Assembly (NCBI GenBank): GCA_025353525.1
Contig: JANXOO010001095.1
Coordinates: 1-5,016 of the forward strand
Direction of reading: 5' to 3'
Length of the DNA: 5,016 nucleotides
Source: Schlesneria sp.
GTDB lineage: Bacteria; Planctomycetota; Planctomycetia; Planctomycetales; Planctomycetaceae
Part shown: positions 1-5,016 of the stretch, one piece after another
Layout of the letters: each line of letters starts with the position of its first letter
How positions within the stretch are numbered: the stretch's first letter is position 1
Notes under the pieces: generated by a model
What the model was told of the DNA's origin: nothing
What the model saw: the letters and a program-made list of their open reading frames with translations, nothing else
The model's database searches: none
Position numbers and translations under genes: made by a program

Positions 1-267
1 CGTTGGGCCTGAAGAGGGTCTGGGAGGCATTGTTCCCAGGGCCTCCGAAGACTCCGACCCTGGCTATTCGAATCGCTGGCCCGTTGGGCCGAAATGCAAC
101 TCCCAATACGGTGTCGATTCACAGGATGTTGCGTTCTTGCGATCCCGACGAATTCAGAAACCGCCCGGGGATCTTCCTGGTGGCAGTGCCCCTTGTTCAG
201 CGACCTGTATTTCCTTTCCAGTCTGTCGCTCTGGAGCAACATTGATTTTTGCCGCGAGCAAGTCCTG
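1..267. other. Left-edge region without a convincing gene; structured, with one frame open to a TGATG junction
   Basis: All three plus-strand frames are open for long stretches, but none gives a recognisable protein. The frame starting at position 2 is open from the edge to TGA 266-268, whose last base is the first base of the HD gene's ATG; its 88-residue product is Ser/Gly/Pro/Cys-rich with codon use that looks random. Inverted repeats are dense: AGGGTC 15-20 with GACCCT 56-61, enclosing TGGGA 21-25 with TCCCA 34-38; GGCCC 78-82 with GGGCC 86-90; ATGTTGC 126-132 with GCAACAT 236-242, followed by TTTTT at 246-250. This may be the end of a neighbouring gene, an untranslated leader, or a small RNA. 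Confidence 0.35.
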
Positions 268-948
268 ATGTCCGAATCGTCCGATGTGATTGCCAAAACG
301 ATCGACCACGTCAAAAGAACATTGGCTGGCGACAGTTCGGGCCATGACTGGTGGCATATCGACCGCGTTCGAAAAACGTCGGTCGTGATTGCGACAGGCG
401 AACGAGCGGATTTGTTCGTCGTCGAATTGGCAGCATTGCTGCACGACATCGCCGACTGGAAATTTCACGGCGGCGACGAAACTGCGGGCCCTCGGGCGGC
501 TCGTGATTGGCTGGTGCAGAACGACGTGAGTGCGGCGACAATCGATGCGGTCTGCGGGATCATCGCGAATGTCTCGTACAAAGGGGCAGGTGTCCCGACC
601 GAAATGCCGACACTTGAAGGAAAGTGCGTGCAGGACGCCGATCGTCTGGATGCCATCGGAGCGATCGGAATCGCCCGCGCCTTTGCGTTCGGCGGCCACT
701 TCGGCAGGTCGATGTACGACCCCGAAATTCCCGCAGAGATTCACGAATCGTTTGCGGCCTACAAATCCAAAGGAGGCCCGACGATCAACCACTTCTACGA
801 AAAACTGCTGTTGCTGAAAGATCGGATGCAGACAGCCGAAGGAAAAAGACTCGCACTGCAGCGTCACCAGGTCATGGAAGATTTTCTGAAGCAGTTTTTC
901 GCAGAATGGAACGCGACACCGATGATTCCCGATGTCCATCTCCAATGA
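268..948 (+). CDS. HD-domain phosphohydrolase, YedJ/YpgQ-like (probable nucleotide pyrophosphohydrolase)
   Basis: The 226-residue product is a soluble HD-superfamily hydrolase with no signal peptide or membrane segment. Visible signatures are the N-terminal GHDWWHIDRV block (residues 25-34), the HD pair in ALLHDIADWK (H59-D60), and DADRLDAIGAIGIARAF (123-139). H30, H59, D60 and an aspartate of the 123-DAD-125 segment are the expected metal ligands. This set matches the YedJ/YpgQ group, for which a metal-dependent nucleoside triphosphate pyrophosphohydrolase activity has been reported for the Bacillus member; the substrate here is inferred. ATG 268 is chosen because it puts the GHDWWH block about 25 residues in, as in relatives. 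The frame stays open upstream to an ATG at 94, but that extension has unconvincing composition. The Shine-Dalgarno site is poor: only a GAG about 9 nt upstream. The gene converges with the peroxiredoxin. Family assignment is firm; the precise reaction is not. Confidence 0.95.
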   Translation: MSESSDVIAKTIDHVKRTLAGDSSGHDWWHIDRVRKTSVVIATGERADLFVVELAALLHDIADWKFHGGDETAGPRAARDWLVQNDVSAATIDAVCGIIANVSYKGAGVPTEMPTLEGKCVQDADRLDAIGAIGIARAFAFGGHFGRSMYDPEIPAEIHESFAAYKSKGGPTINHFYEKLLLLKDRMQTAEGKRLALQRHQVMEDFLKQFFAEWNATPMIPDVHLQ

Positions 949-968
949 CACGGGAGTTTCGCGTTTTT
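923..968 (+). terminator. Candidate intrinsic terminator at the end of the HD gene
   Basis: The hairpin straddles the HD gene's stop codon. TCCCG (927-931) plus TGTC (933-936) pair with GACA (947-950) plus CGGGA (951-955), with A932 bulged and a 10-nt loop. G-U and A-U pairs extend the base to 924-958. T-rich sequence follows: TTT at 957-959 and TTTTT at 964-968. The T-run starts 9 nt after the strong part of the stem, so this is a weak or imperfect terminator. Nothing comparable follows the stem on the minus strand, so it would serve the plus-strand gene only. Confidence 0.4.
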
Positions 969-1000
969 ATCTTGCCTTTGCTGCGTCTTGATTTAACATG

Positions 1001-1486
1001 TCAGGACTCGAGCGAGTCCAGCGCCTTGATCACGTCACGGATGTGGCCGTCGACTTTGACTTTTGGCCAAACGGCGGCGATCTTGCCGGATTTGTCGATC
1101 AGAAAAGTCGCTCGCTGGATTCCCAACGACTTCTTGCCGTACAAATTCTTTTCGACCCAGGCACCGTACTTTTCCGCAACCGCATGATCGACATCCGCCA
1201 GCAATGGAAACGGCAAGTCGAACTTTTCGGCGAACAACTCGTGCGATTCCACGGTATCGGTACTGATTCCCAGCACGACCGTTTCTGCCGACTGAAATTC
1301 GCCAATCTCGTCGCGAAATCCGCACGACTCTTTGGTACAACCAGGAGTGTCGTCACGCGGGTAAAAGTACAGTACGACGTTTTGCTTTCCTTTGAATTGG
1401 CTCAGCTTCTTGCGTCCCTTTGGAAACGAAGGAAGATCAAAGGAAGGGGCCTTGTCACCCACAGCAGGCATCGCAGTTTCGGTCAT
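1001..1486 (-). CDS. bcp: Thioredoxin-dependent thiol peroxidase, PrxQ/BCP family peroxiredoxin
   Basis: This 161-residue cytosolic peroxiredoxin reduces hydrogen peroxide and organic hydroperoxides using electrons from a thioredoxin-like donor. The thioredoxin-fold core carries YFYPRDDTPGCTKESC (residues 40-55). C50 in the PxxxTPGC context is the peroxidatic cysteine and C55 the resolving cysteine, the CX4C arrangement of PrxQ/BCP enzymes that form an intramolecular disulfide. R125 in IQRATFLID is the expected active-site arginine. Length is normal for the family and no key residue is missing. The ATG at 1486 is preceded by AGGGA (plus-strand positions 1496-1500) at 9-nt spacing; an alternative start at M6 would also give a complete enzyme. 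The gene diverges from the HisA-like gene and converges with the HD gene. No OxyR-like or PerR-like operator was recognised in the 88-bp upstream region. Confidence 0.97.
   Translation of the reverse strand: MTETAMPAVGDKAPSFDLPSFPKGRKKLSQFKGKQNVVLYFYPRDDTPGCTKESCGFRDEIGEFQSAETVVLGISTDTVESHELFAEKFDLPFPLLADVDHAVAEKYGAWVEKNLYGKKSLGIQRATFLIDKSGKIAAVWPKVKVDGHIRDVIKALDSLES
1004..1019. repeat. Perfect 7-bp inverted repeat at the 3' end of bcp
   Basis: GGACTCG (1004-1010) and CGAGTCC (1013-1019) are perfect inverted copies separated by 2 bp. They lie over the last codons of the peroxiredoxin, immediately before its stop. The stem would be strong, but no T-run follows on either strand, so it is not a standard intrinsic terminator. 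It could protect the transcript end, or simply be a consequence of the Leu-Asp-Ser-Leu-Glu-Ser codons. Confidence 0.4.
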
Positions 1487-1574
1487 AAACAGAATTCCCT
1501 GGAACGTTGGTCGAAAACATGATTATTCCGCTCCGCGCCGATTTAGCCAGTCACTTCCGAAAAGAGGCAGGTCG
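1487..1574. promoter_or_regulatory. Divergent intergenic region between bcp and the HisA-like gene
   Basis: This 88-bp stretch must hold the start signals for the peroxiredoxin (leftward), and probably those for the HisA-like gene (rightward), since both genes start here. I see the bcp Shine-Dalgarno-like AGGGA near its left end and the HisA-like one near its right end. I could not pick out a convincing pair of -35 and -10 hexamers in either direction. The call rests on gene arrangement, not on recognised promoter elements. Confidence 0.5.
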
Positions 1575-1578
1575 ATGA
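1519..1578 (+). CDS. Possible 19-residue leader peptide coupled to the HisA-like gene
   Basis: ATG at 1519 opens a 19-codon frame, MIIPLRADLASHFRKEAGR, ending in TGA at 1576-1578. The stop overlaps the ATG of the HisA-like gene (1575-1577) as ATGA, the classic arrangement for translational coupling. No good Shine-Dalgarno site precedes 1519, and the peptide has no run of a regulatory amino acid such as His or Trp. It also matches no family I know. It may be a chance frame, so confidence is low. Confidence 0.2.
   Translation: MIIPLRADLASHFRKEAGR
1563..1567 (+). promoter_or_regulatory. Ribosome binding site fixing the HisA-like start
   Basis: AGAGG lies 7 nt before ATG 1575, a good Shine-Dalgarno match and spacing. 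It supports this start over the in-frame TTG at 1392, which would add 61 residues overlapping bcp on the opposite strand. Confidence 0.6.
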
Positions 1579-2300
1579 AAATTCTTCCGGTCCTCGACCT
1601 GCTCGGCGGCCACGTCGTTCGGGGTATCGGCGGTCGCCGAAACGAGTACCGACCAATCGTCAGCCGATTGACCAAAGGCAGCAATCCGCTCGATGTCGCT
1701 CGCGCTCTCAGGAACATCTATCGCTTCAATGAATTCTACGTCGCGGATCTTGACGGAATCCTGAAACAGAAACCGGATCTGGAACTCTATCGCCAGCTGA
1801 TCGCCGACGGATTTCAGTTGCTGGTCGATGCAGGAATCACACAACCGCACGACGCCATAATGTTGCAAAAGTCAGGTGTCACTCGCATTGTCACGGGACT
1901 CGAAACGTGTCGTTCGCCGGGCGATCTGGCACGCATTACAGAGTGTTCGCCCGATGTCACTTTCAGCCTCGATCTGGTGAATGGCATTCCCCGTTACGCG
2001 GCTGACGCGGATGGTTGGAGTGATCAGCCCGCCGGAATTGTTCAGCAAGTCATTGAATCGAACGTCCGTTCGCTGATCGTTCTCGATCTGTCGGATGTGG
2101 GGATGGGAACGGGCGGCACCACCGACGCAATTTGCCAGCTTGCCATCGCCGAATTTCCCGGTGTGTTTCTGATTGCCGGTGGCGGAATTCGGGGCTGCGA
2201 CGATTTGCGTCGCCTTCAGTCGCTCGGTGTCAACGCGGCCCTGGTCGCATCCGCACTGCACGATGGCCGACTTGATCCGGATGACTTTCTTCCGGATTGA
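1575..2300 (+). CDS. HisA/HisF-related TIM-barrel protein (COG1411-like), function unknown
   Basis: The 241-residue product is a (beta/alpha)8 barrel of the HisA/HisF superfamily. The first strand, ILPVLDLLGGHVVRG, carries D8, equivalent to HisA's first catalytic aspartate. It is followed by GGRRNEYRPIVS (19-30) in place of the usual HisA loop. Further signatures are ADLDG (57-61), DAGI (85-88), TGLET (107-111), SLDLVNG (131-137, with D133 where HisA has its second aspartate), VLDLSDVGMGTGG (169-181), the phosphate-binding GGGIR (202-206) and ASALHDGRL (225-233). The GRRxEYRP segment, TGLET and the terminal ALHDG mark the uncharacterised proFAR-isomerase-related group COG1411 rather than authentic HisA of histidine synthesis. 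No other his gene is adjacent. Retained aspartates and phosphate site suggest an isomerase or aldolase-type activity on a phosphosugar-like substrate; this is inference. A good AGAGG site supports ATG 1575. Confidence 0.93.
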   Translation: MKILPVLDLLGGHVVRGIGGRRNEYRPIVSRLTKGSNPLDVARALRNIYRFNEFYVADLDGILKQKPDLELYRQLIADGFQLLVDAGITQPHDAIMLQKSGVTRIVTGLETCRSPGDLARITECSPDVTFSLDLVNGIPRYAADADGWSDQPAGIVQQVIESNVRSLIVLDLSDVGMGTGGTTDAICQLAIAEFPGVFLIAGGGIRGCDDLRRLQSLGVNAALVASALHDGRLDPDDFLPD

Positions 2301-2317
2301 TATGACTGCATGGAACG

Positions 2318-2360
2318 ATTCATCGATTTTACGAGCGTCGTGATCGACGAATTTCTGTTT
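2318..2360 (+). terminator. Candidate intrinsic terminator between the converging HisA-like and helicase genes
   Basis: ATTCATCGAT (2318-2327) pairs with ATCGACGAAT (2343-2352) over ten positions. There is one A-C mismatch on the plus strand, which becomes a U-G wobble in minus-strand RNA. The 15-nt interval can fold further through ACGA (2331-2334) with TCGT (2338-2341). On the plus strand T-rich sequence follows (2352-2360, TTTCTGTTT), suiting termination of the HisA-like transcript. On the minus strand no T-run follows. Position 18-60 nt after the HisA-like stop and before the helicase stop fits a terminator role. Confidence 0.45.
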
Positions 2361-2371
2361 CGTTCTGACTG

Positions 2372-4816
2372 CTACGGCAATCCAACGGGTTGCAACGGGC
2401 ATTTCGATGCCACAAAACTTTCACGACGGTTGCCGGTCGAGAATTCAACCGTCACCGTTCGCATCCTCGAAAATCCGCTCACCGCGACGACAGTTCCTGC
2501 ACCGTACCTTGGGTGACGAACTTGCATCCCGACGGCGAAGCCGACTGGAAGATCGACTTTCTGATTGGACCCGGATTCCAGGGCCGCTCCGGTCGTCAGG
2601 TGCGGTTTACCGATCCCCTTTCTTTTTTGTCGTGAGGCACTCGATGATTCCACTCGGTTGGCCGATCGGCTTTCCGTCCCGGATTGTGCATCGAAATCGT
2701 CGTTGGCCAGGTCGTCATACGGATTACGAGCGTACGGATCGACCGAATCAAAGTCGTTGTCAGTCCCGAAGTTACTGCCGCTTCCTCCGGTGCAATCGCG
2801 TCGTTCGACGCGTAGTTCATCCAGAAAATCACTCGAAATCGTCGATAGAGTCCTCCCGTGCATTTCCCGCATTTGTGTGTGCGTCAGCACCAGTCGCTCT
2901 TTGGCTCGGGTAATCCCCACGAACAGCAATCGCCGCTCTTCTTCCAGCGGGAGTCGATCATTTTCTCGCAACGAGCGCTCGTGCGGAATCAGATTCTGTT
3001 CGATACCGACCAGAAAAACGTCAGGAAATTCCAGCCCTTTTGCAGCATGCAGTGTCATTAACGTCACGGCACCGACGTCTTCGTCCAGTGAATCGATGTC
3101 CTGCGCCAGACTGGCCGTCTCAAGGAAACCGCCCAACGTTGCGATGTCTTCGTTATCCGCCAGTTGACGATCGAATTGAACGGCTGAACTGAGAAGTTCG
3201 TCGATGTTCGACTTGCGCTGGATTTCATCTTCTTCCAGTGACCCTTCATACTGACGGTAATAGCCGGTTCGTTGCAGTACAGTCCTGACCAGCGTTGACA
3301 CAGGCCCATCAGACGCAGGCGAATCCTCGGCGGATTCGTCTTTCGAATCGCTGTCAAAGTTGAATTCTGTTGATTCTGATTCGTCTCCGAACGGATTCGC
3401 AGCCACTTCGGATAATTCGTCGATCAACGCGGCAAATGCCCTCAGCCCGACAGCGGCTTTTTTCGAGAGTTCGGGTACTCGTTCGGATTGACGTGCGGCG
3501 GCAAGAAAATCGACACCTGCGGCATCGGCCCATCGCACGAATCGGTCGAGCGAACTTTTTCCGACTCCGCGCGTCGGCGTATTGACGACTCGCAGAAACG
3601 CGATCCGGTCCCTGGGATTTTCGATCAGCCTCAAATATGCGAGGACATCCTTGATTTCAGCCCGTTCGTAAAAAGCCAGTCCTCCTGCGACCTGGTACGG
3701 CACCTTCAGCCGCGAGAGGGCCGTTTCGATCGATCGCGACAACGAATTCACCCGATAGAAAATGGCGAAATCGGACCAACGACATTTCCCGGTCGCCACG
3801 CGCGATGCGATTTCGGCGGCGATTGACCGGGCTTCCTGTTGCCCGTCGCGATACAACCTGAGTTCCACCGGCGAACCGCCAGGACGGGTCGCAATCAATC
3901 GCTTTGCCTTGCGATGCGTGTTATGCCGGATCAATTCGTCGGCGGCGGCCAGAATTTCGGGCGTGCTGCGAAAATTCTCTTCCAGGCGGATCGTCGTGAC
4001 GCGAGGAAAATCCCGTTCGAACCGCAGAATGTTTTCGATCTGGGCGCCGCGCCAACCGTAGACCGATTGATCGGGGTCGCCCGTCACACAGACGTTCGGT
4101 TCGAGCTGTGACAGTGCCGAAACGATCTGGTATTGAGCCCGGTTGGTGTCCTGATATTCATCGACCAGAATGAATCGATACCGCTCGTCGAGTGCGCACC
4201 GCAACTCGTCGTTCCCAGCCAACATCCTTGCAACGTGCATTAATAAATCGTCGAAGTCGACGGCGTTCGCTTCGAGCAACCGTTTCTGATAAGCAGGATA
4301 GGCCCGGGCGACAACCGCATCAATGTGTGTCCCCACTGTTTCTGCGTATCGCGACTGGTACTGCTCTGCCGTGACAAGGTCGTTTTTTGCCTTGCTGATT
4401 CTGCCGAGCACTTTTGCGGGTGGAAAATGAGTTGCATCCAGATCGAGGTCGTGAAGAACTCCTTTGAGTAACGTCAATTGGTCGCTGACATCGAAGATTG
4501 AGTAATTCGATGACAGCCCGACGACAGAGGCATGTTCCCGCAACATCTTTGCACAAAAACGGTGAAACGTACTGACCCAGACGAACGAGCGGGGCAGCAG
4601 CACCTGAACCCGATCACTCATCACCCGAGCCGCTTTGTTCGTAAACGTGATCGCCAGAATTTCCTGCGGATGAACACCGCGTTCGATCAGCCGCGCAATG
4701 CGGCGGGTAATCACGCGCGTCTTTCCGGACCCTGGCCCGGCGACGACGAGCAACGGACCTTCAAAGTGCTCGACAGCGGCTCGCTGAGCGGCGGTTAAAT
4801 CGTCAGGGAAACTCAA
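2372..4816 (-). CDS. uvrD: ATP-dependent 3'-5' DNA helicase, PcrA/UvrD type (SF1A)
   Basis: This 814-residue helicase should unwind DNA in nucleotide excision and mismatch repair and in recombination or replication restart. All superfamily 1A motifs are present: Q-motif Gln (Q11), Walker A AGPGSGKT (26-33), Ia AITFTNKAA (55-63), II DEYQ (219-222), III GDPDQSVYGWRGA (246-258), IV LEENFRST (278-285), V TLMTLHAAKGLEFPDVF (585-601) and VI EEERRLLFVGITRAKERL (625-642, R637). The 2B region (about 380-560) is interrupted by an acidic Ser/Asp/Glu insert at roughly 473-504. After residue 672 comes a long disordered linker, then a Tudor-like C-terminal domain (757-806, GMQVRHPRYGAGTV), typical of PcrA/UvrD and linked in those to RNA polymerase binding. 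The start is TTG, the only start codon between the upstream in-frame stop and the Q-motif, with GGAG (plus-strand positions 4827-4830) 10 nt before it. PcrA versus UvrD naming cannot be settled here. Confidence 0.97.
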   Translation of the reverse strand: MSFPDDLTAAQRAAVEHFEGPLLVVAGPGSGKTRVITRRIARLIERGVHPQEILAITFTNKAARVMSDRVQVLLPRSFVWVSTFHRFCAKMLREHASVVGLSSNYSIFDVSDQLTLLKGVLHDLDLDATHFPPAKVLGRISKAKNDLVTAEQYQSRYAETVGTHIDAVVARAYPAYQKRLLEANAVDFDDLLMHVARMLAGNDELRCALDERYRFILVDEYQDTNRAQYQIVSALSQLEPNVCVTGDPDQSVYGWRGAQIENILRFERDFPRVTTIRLEENFRSTPEILAAADELIRHNTHRKAKRLIATRPGGSPVELRLYRDGQQEARSIAAEIASRVATGKCRWSDFAIFYRVNSLSRSIETALSRLKVPYQVAGGLAFYERAEIKDVLAYLRLIENPRDRIAFLRVVNTPTRGVGKSSLDRFVRWADAAGVDFLAAARQSERVPELSKKAAVGLRAFAALIDELSEVAANPFGDESESTEFNFDSDSKDESAEDSPASDGPVSTLVRTVLQRTGYYRQYEGSLEEDEIQRKSNIDELLSSAVQFDRQLADNEDIATLGGFLETASLAQDIDSLDEDVGAVTLMTLHAAKGLEFPDVFLVGIEQNLIPHERSLRENDRLPLEEERRLLFVGITRAKERLVLTHTQMREMHGRTLSTISSDFLDELRVERRDCTGGSGSNFGTDNDFDSVDPYARNPYDDLANDDFDAQSGTESRSANRVESSSASRQKRKGIGKPHLTTGAALESGSNQKVDLPVGFAVGMQVRHPRYGAGTVVAVSGFSRMRTVTVEFSTGNRRESFVASKCPLQPVGLP

Positions 4817-4861
4817 AAGCGTGGCACTCCGTTGCTGACTGGCTCACTCTCGCGGTTATTT

Positions 4862-4873
4862 ACTGAATTCAGT
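4862..4873. repeat. 12-bp perfect palindrome upstream of uvrD
   Basis: ACTGAATTCAGT is identical to its reverse complement. It lies 45 bp upstream of the helicase TTG start, a position suitable for an operator. It does not match known LexA boxes: the E. coli type needs CTG and CAG about 10 bp apart, here they are 4 apart; the GAAC-N4-GTTC and GTTC-N7-GTTC types are absent. It also overlaps the stop of the possible minus-strand gene tail. Confidence 0.45.
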
Positions 4874-5016
4874 CTACCAGTGTGGCTTCGTTCGGACCAA
4901 TCAATCGCCAAAGTACTAAAGTACTGTTGCCAAAGTTCCTGATCGAGTCGTACTGATTTTGACAACCAAGGACCGGCGCATCATCTACTGTCGGAACCAT
5001 TTTGGCTGAATCGGAC
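4869..5016 (-). CDS. Possible 3' end of a gene upstream of uvrD (partial, right edge)
   Basis: A minus-strand frame is open from the right edge to TGA at 4869-4871, giving 48 residues ending WRLIGPNEATLVD. Composition is ordinary and not low-complexity, and the stop lies 52 bp upstream of the helicase start on the same strand, so a two-gene transcript is possible. If it is a tail, the start is outside the window. If it is self-contained, an ATG at 4998-5000 gives 43 residues with no visible Shine-Dalgarno site. I recognise no family. Third-position GC is near 50 percent by hand count, so chance is not excluded. Confidence 0.3.
   Translation of the reverse strand, partial: SDSAKMVPTVDDAPVLGCQNQYDSIRNFGNSTLVLWRLIGPNEATLVD
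4907..4936. repeat. Cluster of short direct repeats, AAAGTACT tandem pair and GCCAAAGT pair
   Basis: AAAGTACT occurs twice in perfect tandem (4910-4917 and 4918-4925). GCCAAAGT occurs at 4907-4914 and again at 4929-4936, start to start 22 bp apart, about two helical turns. Each AAAGTACT contains the palindrome AGTACT. The three AAAGT copies within 30 bp could form a multi-site protein target, or reflect a small local duplication. If the minus-strand gene tail is real they lie inside it, and the 8-bp unit does not preserve frame there. Confidence 0.4.

Larger units (their letters stand above)
4817..5016. other. Region upstream of the helicase, no certain gene
   Basis: These 200 bp must contain the helicase's translation signals and perhaps its promoter. 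They also hold a perfect palindrome (4862-4873), direct repeats (4907-4936) and a possible gene tail on the minus strand, each listed separately. I could not identify a convincing minus-strand promoter. On the plus strand there is a perfect TTGACA at 4959-4964, but nothing close to TATAAT at 16-19 bp spacing. Confidence 0.5.

Noticed and set aside
61..82. T-loop-like TTCGAATC suggesting a tRNA
   Set aside because: The flanking bases do not form a T-stem and there is no acceptor stem, anticodon arm or CCA end.
154..951. 265-residue open frame on the minus strand opposite the HD gene
   Set aside because: It lies entirely against a clear conserved gene, its product is rich in Arg, Cys and Phe with no recognisable motif, and long antisense frames are expected with this codon bias.
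1392..1574. N-terminal extension of the HisA-like gene from TTG 1392
   Set aside because: It would overlap bcp in antisense, adds 61 residues absent from the family, and ATG 1575 has a good ribosome binding site.
2407..3167. Overlapping plus-strand frames of 168 and 200 residues opposite the helicase
   Set aside because: They are Ser/Arg/Pro-rich shadows of the helicase coding strand with no domain signature.
4862..4873. Palindrome as an SOS LexA box for uvrD
   Set aside because: Half-site sequence and spacing match none of the LexA box types I know.
4959..4987. Perfect TTGACA on the plus strand as a sigma-70 type promoter for a gene to the right
   Set aside because: No hexamer at 16-19 bp spacing resembles TATAAT; the best matches have only two or three agreeing bases.
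1..5016. CRISPR array, insertion sequence, toxin-antitoxin pair or phage-defence island
   Set aside because: No regularly spaced repeats, transposase, terminal inverted repeats or paired small genes are visible; the helicase is a standard PcrA/UvrD with a C-terminal Tudor-like domain rather than a defence-type fusion.

Overview
The window carries four well-supported protein genes on alternating strands: an HD-domain phosphohydrolase (+), a PrxQ/BCP peroxiredoxin (-), a HisA-related TIM-barrel protein (+) and a PcrA/UvrD-type DNA helicase (-). Base composition is moderately GC-rich, Shine-Dalgarno sites are weak or only moderate, and the genes read like those of a planctomycete. In particular, the HisA-related protein belongs to the COG1411-like group, which I associate with archaea and planctomycetes. 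That taxonomic call is an inference from sequence impression; no search was possible.

Layout. Positions 1-267 hold no convincing gene; they contain several inverted repeats and one reading frame open from the left edge whose stop overlaps the next start. The HD protein (268-948, +) and the peroxiredoxin (1001-1486, -) converge on a 52-bp gap, with a plausible terminator hairpin at the HD gene's end. The peroxiredoxin and the HisA-like gene (1575-2300, +) diverge from an 88-bp intergenic region. That region contains a possible 19-codon leader whose stop overlaps the HisA-like start as ATGA. The HisA-like gene and the helicase (2372-4816, -) converge on a 71-bp gap with a second plausible terminator hairpin. 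Beyond the helicase start (4817-5016) lie a 12-bp perfect palindrome, a short cluster of AAAGTACT-type direct repeats, and a 48-codon frame that enters from the right edge and could be the tail of an upstream minus-strand gene.

How the genes relate. No two certain genes share a strand side by side, so the window shows no multi-gene operon. The HD protein (probable nucleotide pyrophosphohydrolase), the peroxiredoxin (thiol peroxidase) and the helicase (repair and rolling-circle-type unwinding) would fit a loose genome and nucleotide maintenance theme, but this juxtaposition is not evidence of a shared pathway.

I found no new system. The points most worth a second look are the function of the HisA-related protein, the acidic insert in the helicase 2B region, the ATGA-coupled leader, and the repeats upstream of the helicase.
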